Positions 7,565 through 14,890 of a stretch of DNA of 34,111 nt are shown here, in pieces. The first letter of the stretch is position 1; every line of letters begins with the position of its first letter. Source of the stretch: Oscillospiraceae bacterium (lineage in GTDB: Bacteria > Bacillota > Clostridia > Oscillospirales > Acutalibacteraceae); contig SVOI01000027.1 in assembly GCA_015066465.1 (NCBI GenBank), forward strand, positions 1-34,111, in the 5' to 3' direction. Position numbers and translations under genes: made by a program. Under the pieces are notes generated by a model. It was given only the letters and a program-made list of their open reading frames with translations. It did not search any database and was not told the DNA's origin.

Positions 7565-8647
7565 TTAGTCCATATAACCTTCTGCACAAAGAAGCTCTGC
7601 AAGAAGAACTGCACCACCAGCAGCACCTCTTAATGTGTTATGTGCAAGGCAAACGAACTTATAATCATATTGTGTGTCTTCTCTGAGACGACCAATAGAA
7701 ACTGCCATACCATTTTCAAGATTTCTGTGAAGCTTTGTCTGTGGGCAGTTATCTTCTTCAAAATAATGAAGGAACTGCTTTGGAGCACTTGGAAGCTCTA
7801 ATTCCTGAGCTCTGCCTTTAAAGTCAGCCCAAGCCTTAATCATAGCTTCTTTTGTAGGTTTCTTATTAAAACGAACAAAAACTGCACCCATGTGACCATC
7901 TGATACAGGAACTCTGATACATTGAGCAGTAAAGTTTGGTGAAGTTGCAGGAACAATTTTACCATCTTCAATTTTACCCCAGAGCTTGAGTGGTTCTTTT
8001 TCGCTCTTTTCTTCTTCGCCACCAATGAATGGAATAACGTTATCTACCATTTCTGGCCATCTTTCGAATGTTTTACCAGCACCTGAAATTGCCTGGTATG
8101 TACAAACAAGTACATCTTTTACACCATATTCTTCGTGAAGAGGGAAGAGTGCAGGAACGTATGACTGAAGTGAGCAGTTAGATTTAACTGCAATAAAGCC
8201 ACGTTTTGTGCCAAGGCGTTTTCTTTGTGATTCAATGATTTTAATGTGGTCTGCATTTAATTCAGGCACAACCATTGGAACGTCGTCTGCCATTCTGAAA
8301 GCGCTGTTATTTGAAACAACAGGGCATTCTGCTTTAGCATACTTTTCTTCAAGTGCTTTTGTTTCTTCTTTGCTCATATTAACAGCACAGAATACAAAAT
8401 CAACTGAAGAAGCGATTTTTTCAATGTCTTTTTCTGCATCAAGAACAACCATATCTAAGTATTTTGCTGGTGTTGGTTCTGTCATACACCAACGGTCGCC
8501 GAGTGCTTCTTTATAAGTAACTCCTGCTGAACGAGAGCTTGCAGCAAGAACTGTAACATCAAACCAAGGATGCTCACTGAGAAGAAGAGCAAATCTTTGA
8601 CCAACCATACCAGTTGCTCCGATAATACCAACTTTGTACTTTTTCAT
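7565..8647 (-). CDS. asd: Aspartate-semialdehyde dehydrogenase, archaeal/fungal-like type
   Basis: Asd reduces aspartyl phosphate to aspartate semialdehyde. The 360-residue protein has an N-terminal nucleotide-binding motif GIIGATGMVGQRF (residues 8-20). The catalytic Cys158 lies in KSNCSLQSY, and a downstream histidine in SDGHMGAVF is likely catalytic. The motif GATGMVGQRF with RWPEMVDNVIPFI fits the branch first described from archaea and fungi (TIGR00978-like), not the E. coli branch. GGAGGTG precedes the ATG. It is the first gene of the asd-dapA-dapB operon and has its own promoter at 8729-8758. I saw no lysine riboswitch in the short leader. Confidence 0.95.
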   Translation of the reverse strand: MKKYKVGIIGATGMVGQRFALLLSEHPWFDVTVLAASSRSAGVTYKEALGDRWCMTEPTPAKYLDMVVLDAEKDIEKIASSVDFVFCAVNMSKEETKALEEKYAKAECPVVSNNSAFRMADDVPMVVPELNADHIKIIESQRKRLGTKRGFIAVKSNCSLQSYVPALFPLHEEYGVKDVLVCTYQAISGAGKTFERWPEMVDNVIPFIGGEEEKSEKEPLKLWGKIEDGKIVPATSPNFTAQCIRVPVSDGHMGAVFVRFNKKPTKEAMIKAWADFKGRAQELELPSAPKQFLHYFEEDNCPQTKLHRNLENGMAVSIGRLREDTQYDYKFVCLAHNTLRGAAGGAVLLAELLCAEGYMD

Positions 8648-8676
8648 AAGTACACCTCCGGATTTCTAAAAAATAC

Positions 8677-8705
8677 TTGTAAATACGAAATAAATAGATT
8701 ATAAT
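8677..8705 (+). promoter_or_regulatory. Promoter of queA-tgt
   Basis: TTGTAA (8677-8682) and a perfect TATAAT (8700-8705) are 17 bp apart. The predicted start is near 8712, giving a leader of about 78 bases. It faces the - strand asd promoter at 8729-8758. Confidence 0.75.
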
Positions 8706-8728
8706 ATACCTCGCTTACATACCGACAT

Positions 8729-8758
8729 ATAATAACATAAAATGCGATTGTGAGTCAA
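8729..8758 (-). promoter_or_regulatory. Promoter of asd-dapA-dapB
   Basis: Read on the - strand, TTGACT (8758-8753) is followed after 18 bp by TATTAT (8734-8729), with a TG that makes an extended -10. The start would be near 8722, so the transcript runs leftward across the queA promoter. Confidence 0.7.
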
Positions 8759-8789
8759 TATTTTTTTACTATTTAGAAGGTATTTTTTA

Positions 8790-9821
8790 ATGAATAAATC
8801 AGATTTTTTCTACGATTTGCCAGAAGAACTTATTGCACAGACTCCGTTAGAGCCTCGTGATTCTTCTAAAATGATGGTTTTATCTAAAGAAAATGATAAT
8901 ATTTTACATAAACATTTTTATGATGTTTGTGATTATCTTAATGAAGGTGACACGCTTATTTTAAATAACACCCGTGTACTCCCTGCAAGAATTTACGGCG
9001 TTAAAGAAGAAACTGGTGCTGTTGTTGAATTCCTTTTACTTAATCAGTTAGAAAATGATGTTTGGGAAGCACTTGCAGGACCTGGTAAACGTGCAAAAGT
9101 TGGTACTGTTTTCACATTTGGTGAGGGTATTTTAAAATGTGAAGTAATTGAAGTTTTAGAAAACGGAAACAGAATTATAAAATTCAGTTACGATAAAAAT
9201 GATAATTTCTTTAATGTTCTTGATAAAGTTGGTGAAATGCCATTGCCACACTATATTACTGAAGAATTACAAGATAAAGAGCGCTACCAGACTGTGTATT
9301 CTAAAGAATTAGGTTCTGCCGCAGCTCCAACAGCCGGGCTTCATTTCACAAATGAAATATTAGAAAAACTCAAGGCTAAAGGTGTTAATATTGGTTATGT
9401 AACACTTCACGTTGGTTTAGGTACCTTCAGACCAGTTAAAGCCGAAAGAATCGAAGACCACAAGATGCACACAGAGCATTATCATTTACCAAAAGAAACT
9501 GCTGAGCTTATTATAAACACTAAAAAAGCAGGGGGCAGGGTAATTGCAGTTGGTACTACAAGCTGCCGTACACTTGAATCTGTTGCGACGTTCTGTGGCG
9601 AAATTAGAGAAGATGACAGAAACACCGATATTTTTATTTATCCAGGGTATAAATTTAAGTGTATTGATGGTTTGATTACAAATTTCCATTTACCAGAAAG
9701 CACTTTAATTATGTTGGTTTCTGCATTCTATGGTTACGAAAAAACGCTGAAAGCATATAAAACTGCAGTCGATGAAAAGTACAGATTCTTTTCTTTCGGT
9801 GACTGTATGATTATTTTATAA
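8790..9821 (+). CDS. queA: S-adenosylmethionine:tRNA ribosyltransferase-isomerase
   Basis: QueA transfers the ribose part of SAM to preQ1-modified tRNA to make epoxyqueuosine. The 343-residue protein begins with the family signature [20 protein letters not shown]. It also contains [23 protein letters not shown] and a C-terminal [13 protein letters not shown], all characteristic of QueA. AAGGT lies 9 bases before the ATG. It is followed 23 bases later by tgt, the enzyme that acts before it, a common queA-tgt-yajC order. No preQ1 synthesis genes are present here, so the cell may make or import preQ1 elsewhere. Confidence 0.97.
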   Translation: MNKSDFFYDLPEELIAQTPLEPRDSSKMMVLSKENDNILHKHFYDVCDYLNEGDTLILNNTRVLPARIYGVKEETGAVVEFLLLNQLENDVWEALAGPGKRAKVGTVFTFGEGILKCEVIEVLENGNRIIKFSYDKNDNFFNVLDKVGEMPLPHYITEELQDKERYQTVYSKELGSAAAPTAGLHFTNEILEKLKAKGVNIGYVTLHVGLGTFRPVKAERIEDHKMHTEHYHLPKETAELIINTKKAGGRVIAVGTTSCRTLESVATFCGEIREDDRNTDIFIYPGYKFKCIDGLITNFHLPESTLIMLVSAFYGYEKTLKAYKTAVDEKYRFFSFGDCMIIL

Positions 9822-9844
9822 TTTAAAAATAAAGGAATTTTGTT

Positions 9845-10975
9845 ATGTTTAAGGTATTAAAAACAGAAGGAAAAGCACGTTTAGGTGAATTCACAACTGT
9901 AAAAGGTGTTGTAAAAACTCCTGCATTCCAGAATGTTGCTACCTGTGGTGCTATAAAAGGTGGTCTTTCTGCTTACGATTTGAAAGATATTAACTGCCAG
10001 GTTCAGCTTTGCAACACTTACCATTTGCACGTAAGACCAGGTGATGAGCTTATTAAAGAACTTGGTGGACTTAATAAATTTACTGGTTGGGATGGTCCGA
10101 TTCTTACAGATAGTGGCGGATTTCAGGTATTTTCACTTGCAAAGCTTCGTAAAATCAAAGAAGAAGGCGTTACGTTTAATTCTCACGTTGATGGTCGTAA
10201 GATTTTTATGGGTCCAGAAGAAAGTATGAGAATTCAATCTAACTTAGCTTCAACTATTGCAATGGCATTTGATGAATGTGTTGAAAATCCTGCAACCTAT
10301 GAATATGCTAAAGCATCTGCTGAAAGAACTACACGCTGGCTTATTCGTTGTAAGGAAGAAATGGAACGTCTTAATTCACTTCACGACACTTTAAACAAAA
10401 AGCAAATGCTTTTCGGTATAAATCAGGGTTGCACATTTGATGATTTACGTATAGAGCATATGCAAAAAATTGCAGAATTAGACCTTGACGGCTATGCAAT
10501 TGGTGGTCTTGCGGTCGGTGAACCGAAAGAAGATATGTACAGAATTATTTCTGCAGTTGAACCTTATGCACCAAAGAACAAAATACGTTATTTAATGGGT
10601 GTTGGTACACCTGGTAATATTTTAGAAGGAGTTTCTCGTGGTGTTGATTTATTTGACTGTGTAATGCCAAGCAGGAACGCACGACACGGGCATTTATTTA
10701 CCTGGAATGGTATAATGAACTTAAACAATGCCAAATATGCTAAAGATGAGAATCCCATTGATATTAACTGTAATTGTCCGACATGTCAGAAGCATTCGAG
10801 GGCGTATATTCACCATTTAATTAAAGCAAAAGAAATGCTCGCAATGAGACTTTGTGTCATTCACAACTTATATTTCTACAACAATTTAATGACAAGAATT
10901 CGTGAAGAGTTAGAAAATGGCACATTTACGGAATTCAAAGAAAAATACACAGATTTACTTGATTCAAGAATATAA
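9845..10975 (+). CDS. tgt: tRNA-guanine transglycosylase
   Basis: Tgt exchanges guanine 34 of GUN-anticodon tRNAs for preQ1. The 376-residue protein shows the substrate-binding ILTDSGGFQVFSL motif (Asp89-Ser90). It has the nucleophile region GVDLFDCVMPSRNARHG, and a zinc site in NCNCPTCQKHSRAYIHH (three Cys and a His). Length matches bacterial Tgt. AAAGGA is about 9 bases upstream. It is downstream of queA and upstream of yajC, which has its own promoter. Confidence 0.97.
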   Translation: MFKVLKTEGKARLGEFTTVKGVVKTPAFQNVATCGAIKGGLSAYDLKDINCQVQLCNTYHLHVRPGDELIKELGGLNKFTGWDGPILTDSGGFQVFSLAKLRKIKEEGVTFNSHVDGRKIFMGPEESMRIQSNLASTIAMAFDECVENPATYEYAKASAERTTRWLIRCKEEMERLNSLHDTLNKKQMLFGINQGCTFDDLRIEHMQKIAELDLDGYAIGGLAVGEPKEDMYRIISAVEPYAPKNKIRYLMGVGTPGNILEGVSRGVDLFDCVMPSRNARHGHLFTWNGIMNLNNAKYAKDENPIDINCNCPTCQKHSRAYIHHLIKAKEMLAMRLCVIHNLYFYNNLMTRIREELENGTFTEFKEKYTDLLDSRI

Positions 10976-10993
10976 AATAATTTAAAAAAAGAC

Positions 10994-11022
10994 TTGTATA
11001 ATTTGTAATAAACAGTTATAAT
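10994..11022 (+). promoter_or_regulatory. Promoter of yajC
   Basis: TTGTAT (10994-10999) and TATAAT (11017-11022) are 17 bp apart in the gap after tgt. The start would be near 11029. Confidence 0.7.
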
Positions 11023-11055
11023 ACTGTGGTATGTTAATTTATGGAGGAAAAAATT

Positions 11056-11559
11056 ATGGATTTATTAACACTTAGTTTATTTGGTGGTGCTGCTAATTCT
11101 GAAGGTGGTGCTGCAGGTGGTGCTAACCCAATGTCATTAATTATAATGGTTGGTATGTTCGCTCTTATGTATTTCTTTATGATTCGTCCACAGAAGAAAA
11201 AACAAAAAGAAGAACAAGAAATGCGCGATTCTATTCAGATTGGTGACGAAATTACTACTATCGGTGGTATTATGGGTAGAGTTGTTACTGTTAAAGATGA
11301 CAGTATTGTTGTTGAAACTGGTACTGACCGCACAAAACTCAAAATGCAACGTTGGGCTATTCAGACTAATGAAACTGCAAATGCTCGCATGGCTGCTGAG
11401 AAAAAAGCTGCAGAAGATGCAAAAAAAGCACAGAGCGAAAAGGCTGCTATTGATCAGGCTGTAAACGGCAAAAAGAAAAAGACTAAAACAGTTGAAAATA
11501 AAGGTGCTGTAGAAGAGCTTAAAGCTGAAGAAGAAGCACAAAAAGCAGACGAAGAATAA
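11056..11559 (+). CDS. yajC: Preprotein translocase subunit YajC
   Basis: YajC is the small membrane partner of SecDF at the Sec translocon. This 167-residue protein has a Gly/Ala-rich N terminus and one membrane helix (about residues 25-44) ending in FFMIRPQKKKQKE. The YajC core GDEITTIGGIMGRVV follows. The last 60 or so residues are a charged Ala/Lys/Glu-rich tail, longer than in E. coli YajC. I chose ATG 11056 because GGAGG (11043-11047) sits 8 bases upstream. The in-frame ATG at 11041 includes that site in its own second codon. No secD or secF is adjacent. A terminator-like hairpin (11576-11614) follows. Confidence 0.93.
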   Translation: MDLLTLSLFGGAANSEGGAAGGANPMSLIIMVGMFALMYFFMIRPQKKKQKEEQEMRDSIQIGDEITTIGGIMGRVVTVKDDSIVVETGTDRTKLKMQRWAIQTNETANARMAAEKKAAEDAKKAQSEKAAIDQAVNGKKKKTKTVENKGAVEELKAEEEAQKADEE

Positions 11560-11575
11560 TTTTCATAAAAATTTG

Positions 11576-11619
11576 AACCTTCGCATATCTTTTTAGTAAA
11601 GATTTGCGGAGGTTATTTT
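11576..11619 (+). terminator. Terminator-like hairpin overlapping the next gene's ribosome-binding site
   Basis: AACCT-T-CGCA-T-ATCTTT (11576-11592) pairs with AAAGAT-T-TGCG-G-AGGTT (11598-11614): a 17-position stem with one T-T mismatch and one G-T pair, loop TTAGT. ATTTTT follows directly. The Shine-Dalgarno GGAGG (11608-11612) lies in the 3' arm, 8 bases before the ATG at 11621. Confidence 0.8.
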
Positions 11620-11620
11620 T

Positions 11621-12043
11621 ATGGTTAATCTAAAAAAAACTAAAATTAATTTTAATAAAAAGAACAACAAAAGCATTAATTTACTTTTAAAATATCTACC
11701 ATGTTTTTTAAAAGGTGAAATACTAATTGTCTTAGGAATACTTGTCCTGTCACTTGCATATTATAAAATATCTGGCTACGACTCTTATTTATATTATTTT
11801 ACTTTTCTGTTTGTTGCTTTTGGTGCATTTATTACCGGCAGAGCAACTTATAACAGGTTAGGGGGCAGGGGTATTATCTCTGGCTTTTTGGGTTCATTGC
11901 CAATAGCAATAATTAATATTGCAATTATTTTTTCATTTTGCTTTAAAACAACAAGCTGGTTTATTTTACTAATATTACCAATTTCAATTTTAAGTGGTGC
12001 TATTGGTGGTATTTTAGCAAGTAATTCAAAGAAAAGATATTAA
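11621..12043 (+). CDS. TIGR04086-like four-helix membrane protein
   Basis: This 140-residue protein has a basic N terminus and four hydrophobic segments (about 34-51, 57-75, 88-109, 113-133). The motif AFITGRATYNRLGGRGIISG between helices 2 and 3 recalls the TIGR04086 putative membrane proteins, which in Clostridia are often encoded next to yajC. Function is unknown. GGAGG, 8 bases upstream, is buried in the 3' arm of the preceding hairpin, so translation may depend on readthrough or unfolding. It is followed 10 bases later by a SpoIIM-like gene. The family call rests on motif and context. Confidence 0.72.
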   Translation: MVNLKKTKINFNKKNNKSINLLLKYLPCFLKGEILIVLGILVLSLAYYKISGYDSYLYYFTFLFVAFGAFITGRATYNRLGGRGIISGFLGSLPIAIINIAIIFSFCFKTTSWFILLILPISILSGAIGGILASNSKKRY

Positions 12044-12053
12044 GGAGTAAAAA

Positions 12054-12680
12054 ATGTTGAAAAAGAGTGTTGTTATAAAACGAAAAAAGATGAATATATC
12101 TAATGCAAATTTTAAAAATCTGATATTTTTCTCGTTATTTTTTTCTGGTTTAATAATTGGTGTGCTGACAATAAAATCTCAAGAATCAACTTTGAATAAT
12201 TTATTAACAGATTTTTTTAATAGTTACATAAAAGAATGCAAAAATGAAGGGTTTTTAGGTTGTTTTTTTGATGCTTTATTTATTTTTTCGTTAACACCTT
12301 TTTTAACCTTTGTTTCTGGGTTATCTGCTGTTGGGTTACCAATAATAATTGCCACTCCTGCAATTATGGGGGCATTAACAGGAATGGCAACTGGTTTTTT
12401 ATTTTTTAATTTCTCATTACAAGGGCTTTGTTATTCGGCACTTATTGTTGTACCAGCCGTTTCAATAGTAATAGCAACACTCATAAAATGTTGTAGTGAA
12501 GCAATTATTATGTCAATAGATATTATAACCTGCATTGGTGGATATCAAAATAACCTTAAACAAAACATTATAAAAGAATATTGCCTGAGATTCTTAGTTT
12601 TATTTGTACCAATAATCATTTCAGCGTTACTTAACGTAATCTGTTTCAAATTGTTTGGCAATTTATTTTCATTCGTCTGA
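12054..12680 (+). CDS. spoIIM: SpoIIM-like integral membrane protein
   Basis: The 208-residue protein has a basic N terminus and about five hydrophobic segments (roughly 24-42, 72-92, 94-120, 122-146, 180-204). The pattern FFSGLIIGVLT, then VGLPIIIATPAIMGALTGMATG, matches the SpoIIM/DUF95 fold. In B. subtilis, SpoIIM forms a complex with SpoIID and SpoIIP and is needed for engulfment. AAGGAG is 6 bases before the ATG. It follows the TIGR04086 gene by 10 bases. Its last 12 bases overlap the 3' end of the convergent recombinase gene, and spoIIM lies near a Xer gene in Bacillus too. An uncharacterised DUF95 protein not used in sporulation remains possible. Confidence 0.62.
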   Translation: MLKKSVVIKRKKMNISNANFKNLIFFSLFFSGLIIGVLTIKSQESTLNNLLTDFFNSYIKECKNEGFLGCFFDALFIFSLTPFLTFVSGLSAVGLPIIIATPAIMGALTGMATGFLFFNFSLQGLCYSALIVVPAVSIVIATLIKCCSEAIIMSIDIITCIGGYQNNLKQNIIKEYCLRFLVLFVPIIISALLNVICFKLFGNLFSFV

Positions 12681-13688
12681 ATCTTCAGTTTTTATGCTTT
12701 CAATTTTAGGAGAACGGGGAGCCTTAACATTACTCAACGGATTGGATTCTGCCGCATTTTTAAGTTGCTCATCAACTATGTGAGTGTAAATCTGTGTAGT
12801 GTTAAGATTTTCGTGACCTAAAATTTCTTTAATTGCAAGAACGTCTACATTGCCGTGTTGATACATAAGAGTAGCGGCTGTATGTCTTAATTTATGGGTC
12901 GATAAAGCTCTGTCAGCAAGTCCGGCTTTTTCTAACGTAGATTTAACAACGTATTGAACTGTTTTAGGACTTATTCTGCCTTTTTGACGGCTTATAAAGA
13001 GTGCATCCTTATCTTTAACGCCATCAACAGGACGAACCGGTAAATAAGCGTTTATAGCGTCTACACAAGCATCATTTAAGTAAATTGTACGTTCTTTATT
13101 ACCTTTACCAGTAACGGTAAGGGTATTATTTGTTCTTATATCGCTTAAATTTAAAGAAACAAGCTCTGAAAGACGAAGACCACAGTTTAAAAATAATGTA
13201 ATAATGCAATAATCACGTTCTTTAAACTTACCATCAACTGAATTTAAAAGTGAAAGACTTTCATCTAAAGTCAGATATTTAGGTAACGCCTTCTTAATTC
13301 TTGGAGATTCAAGCTCCTGAAGGGGATTATCCTTAAGAATTTTTTTCTGAACAGATAAATATTTATAAAAAGCACGTAATGTAGAAACTTTTCTTGAACG
13401 TGTACGCTCGTTATTATTTCTGTTAATTTTACAATAAGTCAGATACATATAAGCATCATTAAGAGTTACAGAAGAAATTAAATCGAGCGATATATCAGAA
13501 ATATTAATTTTGTCAAATGGAGTTTCTTTATCTACAAGTCCACGAATAATTTTTATGTATTTAAAAAAGGTGGACAAATCATTAGCATATTCGTTTACAG
13601 TTAATTCAGAACTATTTCGTATGACACTATAATAATTCAAAAATTCTACTGCAACTGGTGGCAAACTATCAAAATTTTCTCGTTTCAT
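12669..13688 (-). CDS. Tyrosine recombinase, XerC/XerD type
   Basis: This 339-residue protein has an N-terminal core-binding SAM-like domain (about 10-115) and a C-terminal catalytic domain. The full set of tyrosine-recombinase residues is visible: Arg172 in GLRLSEL, Lys195 in GKGNKER, His265 and Arg268 in HKLRH, His292 in LGHENL and Tyr301 in TQIYTH. Such enzymes resolve chromosome dimers at dif. The roughly 35-residue polar C-terminal tail is longer than in XerC/XerD. No integrase-like DNA-binding arm, attachment site or phage gene is nearby, so a chromosomal Xer role is more likely than a mobile element. The ATG at 13688 has no good Shine-Dalgarno at normal distance; GAGGAAGG is over 15 bases away. 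The tail overlaps the convergent spoIIM-like gene by 12 bases. Confidence 0.88.
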   Translation of the reverse strand: MKRENFDSLPPVAVEFLNYYSVIRNSSELTVNEYANDLSTFFKYIKIIRGLVDKETPFDKINISDISLDLISSVTLNDAYMYLTYCKINRNNNERTRSRKVSTLRAFYKYLSVQKKILKDNPLQELESPRIKKALPKYLTLDESLSLLNSVDGKFKERDYCIITLFLNCGLRLSELVSLNLSDIRTNNTLTVTGKGNKERTIYLNDACVDAINAYLPVRPVDGVKDKDALFISRQKGRISPKTVQYVVKSTLEKAGLADRALSTHKLRHTAATLMYQHGNVDVLAIKEILGHENLNTTQIYTHIVDEQLKNAAESNPLSNVKAPRSPKIESIKTEDSDE

Positions 13689-13894
13689 AATAAAAGGGCA
13701 CCCAAATCCTTCCTCTTAATTTTATATATCGACTTAGACAAAAGAAAGATTTTGTATAAGTTGGGTAAGGGGTTTAAGCAGAAAATAGCGTTTCCTAGCG
13801 AATTTACAGCATATAAATCATTATATATGGATTATAGCTTTCAAGTATTAGTAGATATTTACATAACTTACTATTGAAACGCTTAAATTTGATA
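13689..13894. other. Intergenic leader of the Xer gene with alternative pairings
   Basis: No ORF is visible. On the - strand the stretch at 13887-13876 (TTTAAGCGTTTC) can pair either with GAAACGCT (13794-13787) or with GCTTAAA (13779-13773), two mutually exclusive long-range helices. There are AT-rich -10-like boxes but no convincing -35. I see no known riboswitch or dif site. Confidence 0.35.
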
Positions 13895-14014
13895 TCAATC
13901 TTTATCTTTATATTTTTTCATACAAATTAATATTGCAACTGATACTACAACCATTGTTGCTGTGTAACCAAGCTTTGCAGCTGCGTTTTTCTCAGGATTC
14001 TTTGAATTCTTCAA
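13895..14014 (-). CDS. Putative 39-residue single-pass membrane protein
   Basis: A short ORF on the - strand starts TTG at 14014, 8 bases after GAAAGG, and ends TGA at 13895-13897. The product has a polar, Lys/Asn-rich N terminus (KNSKNPEKNAAAKLGYT). A hydrophobic segment (TMVVVSVAILIC, about residues 20-31) and a basic/acidic tail (MKKYKDKD) follow. This is a plausible membrane microprotein with a positive-inside C terminus. It lies in the DUF6873-Xer gap on the same strand as both genes. A 16-bp inverted repeat (14032-14087) lies immediately upstream of its ribosome-binding site. The TTG start and small size make the call uncertain. I do not know any family for it. Confidence 0.5.
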   Translation of the reverse strand: MKNSKNPEKNAAAKLGYTATMVVVSVAILICMKKYKDKD

Positions 14015-14031
14015 ATTTATCAACCTTTCTC

Positions 14032-14087
14032 ATCGAATAGAAATTTTTGAAATGAACAAGACCTAATGAGCAAAATTTCTATTCGAT
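14032..14087. repeat. Perfect 16-bp inverted repeat with 24-base loop
   Basis: ATCGAATAGAAATTTT (14032-14047) is exactly complementary to AAAATTTCTATTCGAT (14072-14087). On the + strand the stem is followed by TGATTTTTTT, like an intrinsic terminator, but no + strand gene precedes it. On the - strand it forms the leader just before the 39-residue ORF. Confidence 0.8.
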
Positions 14088-14125
14088 TGATTTTTTTGAA
14101 TTTAAGCAGATTTAATCATAATTAA

Positions 14126-14890
14126 TCAGAATTTTTCAGTTATAGGTATAATTGAACCGATATCAGTTAATTTATAAGATTTATCATAAACAGGTTTAAC
14201 ATTATGTAAATCTAAGAAGTTTTTAATAGCTTCAAAGCTTGGGTGTTCCTCAAGATTACCATTAAAAAACAACTTATCTTTACCTATCTTGCCAGATGCA
14301 CCACCAAGAAAACCAGTATGACTGTCTGAAAGGCTTATAAAACCACCTTCAATTTTCAAAATATTGATTTGTGAATTTTTTAACAATCTTACAATACCAT
14401 TATCTTCTGTAATAATTGCATTTTCATTTACAACACAAATTGAGCATTTTGAATAACCTTGTTTTGAATCTAAAATATTTATATTATTCTGTTCTGCCAA
14501 ATTTAGCAAAAGCTTTGACGTAGCATTTGTTTTACATATCATATACTCATTTATTATAGCAGAATTAAGCAAAATATCATTAGGATAAGGCGAAAACGGC
14601 TCAAATTCAGCCACTTCTACCCTACACCCTAACCCTTTTAGACTTTTGCTTAAAATCGTCTGATTTGGGGCAATAACAGCCCTTTTTTCGCCACAATAAG
14701 AAAATAATAAATCCGTATGTGATGAAATTTCATTATCTAATTTAAAAGATTTTTCAACCTTTAAGGTTTCAATACCAATTTTATTAAGAAATTCTTTAGC
14801 TTTTTTTCCATCTTCTGCAATAACACAATGCTTTACGTCATTTTGTGGCAAATTGGCTTTTTCTATAAATCTATAATCTATATTACGCAT
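14126..14890 (-). CDS. DUF6873-like protein (GME fold predicted)
   Basis: This 254-residue protein has no signal peptide or membrane segment. The C-terminal stretch SDSHTGFLGGASGKIGKDKL and the earlier SKCSICVVNENAIITED pattern resemble DUF6873. That family is predicted to share the guanidine-modifying-enzyme (GME) propeller fold; its function is not known to me. I chose ATG 14890, which overlaps the end of radA by 8 bases (ATGCGTAA); a TTG at 14896 is also in frame. The overlap implies translational coupling with radA. Family assignment is from memory; no substrate can be proposed. Confidence 0.68.
   Translation of the reverse strand: MRNIDYRFIEKANLPQNDVKHCVIAEDGKKAKEFLNKIGIETLKVEKSFKLDNEISSHTDLLFSYCGEKRAVIAPNQTILSKSLKGLGCRVEVAEFEPFSPYPNDILLNSAIINEYMICKTNATSKLLLNLAEQNNINILDSKQGYSKCSICVVNENAIITEDNGIVRLLKNSQINILKIEGGFISLSDSHTGFLGGASGKIGKDKLFFNGNLEEHPSFEAIKNFLDLHNVKPVYDKSYKLTDIGSIIPITEKF

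Noticed and set aside
8208-8516. Antisense ORF of 102 codons within asd
   Set aside because: It is a shadow of the conserved asd frame; no independent signals support it.
8648-8728. Possible lysine riboswitch before asd
   Set aside because: The leader is about 75 bases, too short for the L-box, and none of its conserved segments are present.
12669-13688. Recombinase as part of an integrated mobile element
   Set aside because: No attachment repeats, excisionase, cargo or tRNA target are seen, and both flanks are ordinary chromosomal genes.
13689-13894. Possible dif site next to the Xer recombinase gene
   Set aside because: I found no 28-bp sequence resembling Firmicutes dif; the inverted repeats here have the wrong length and spacing.
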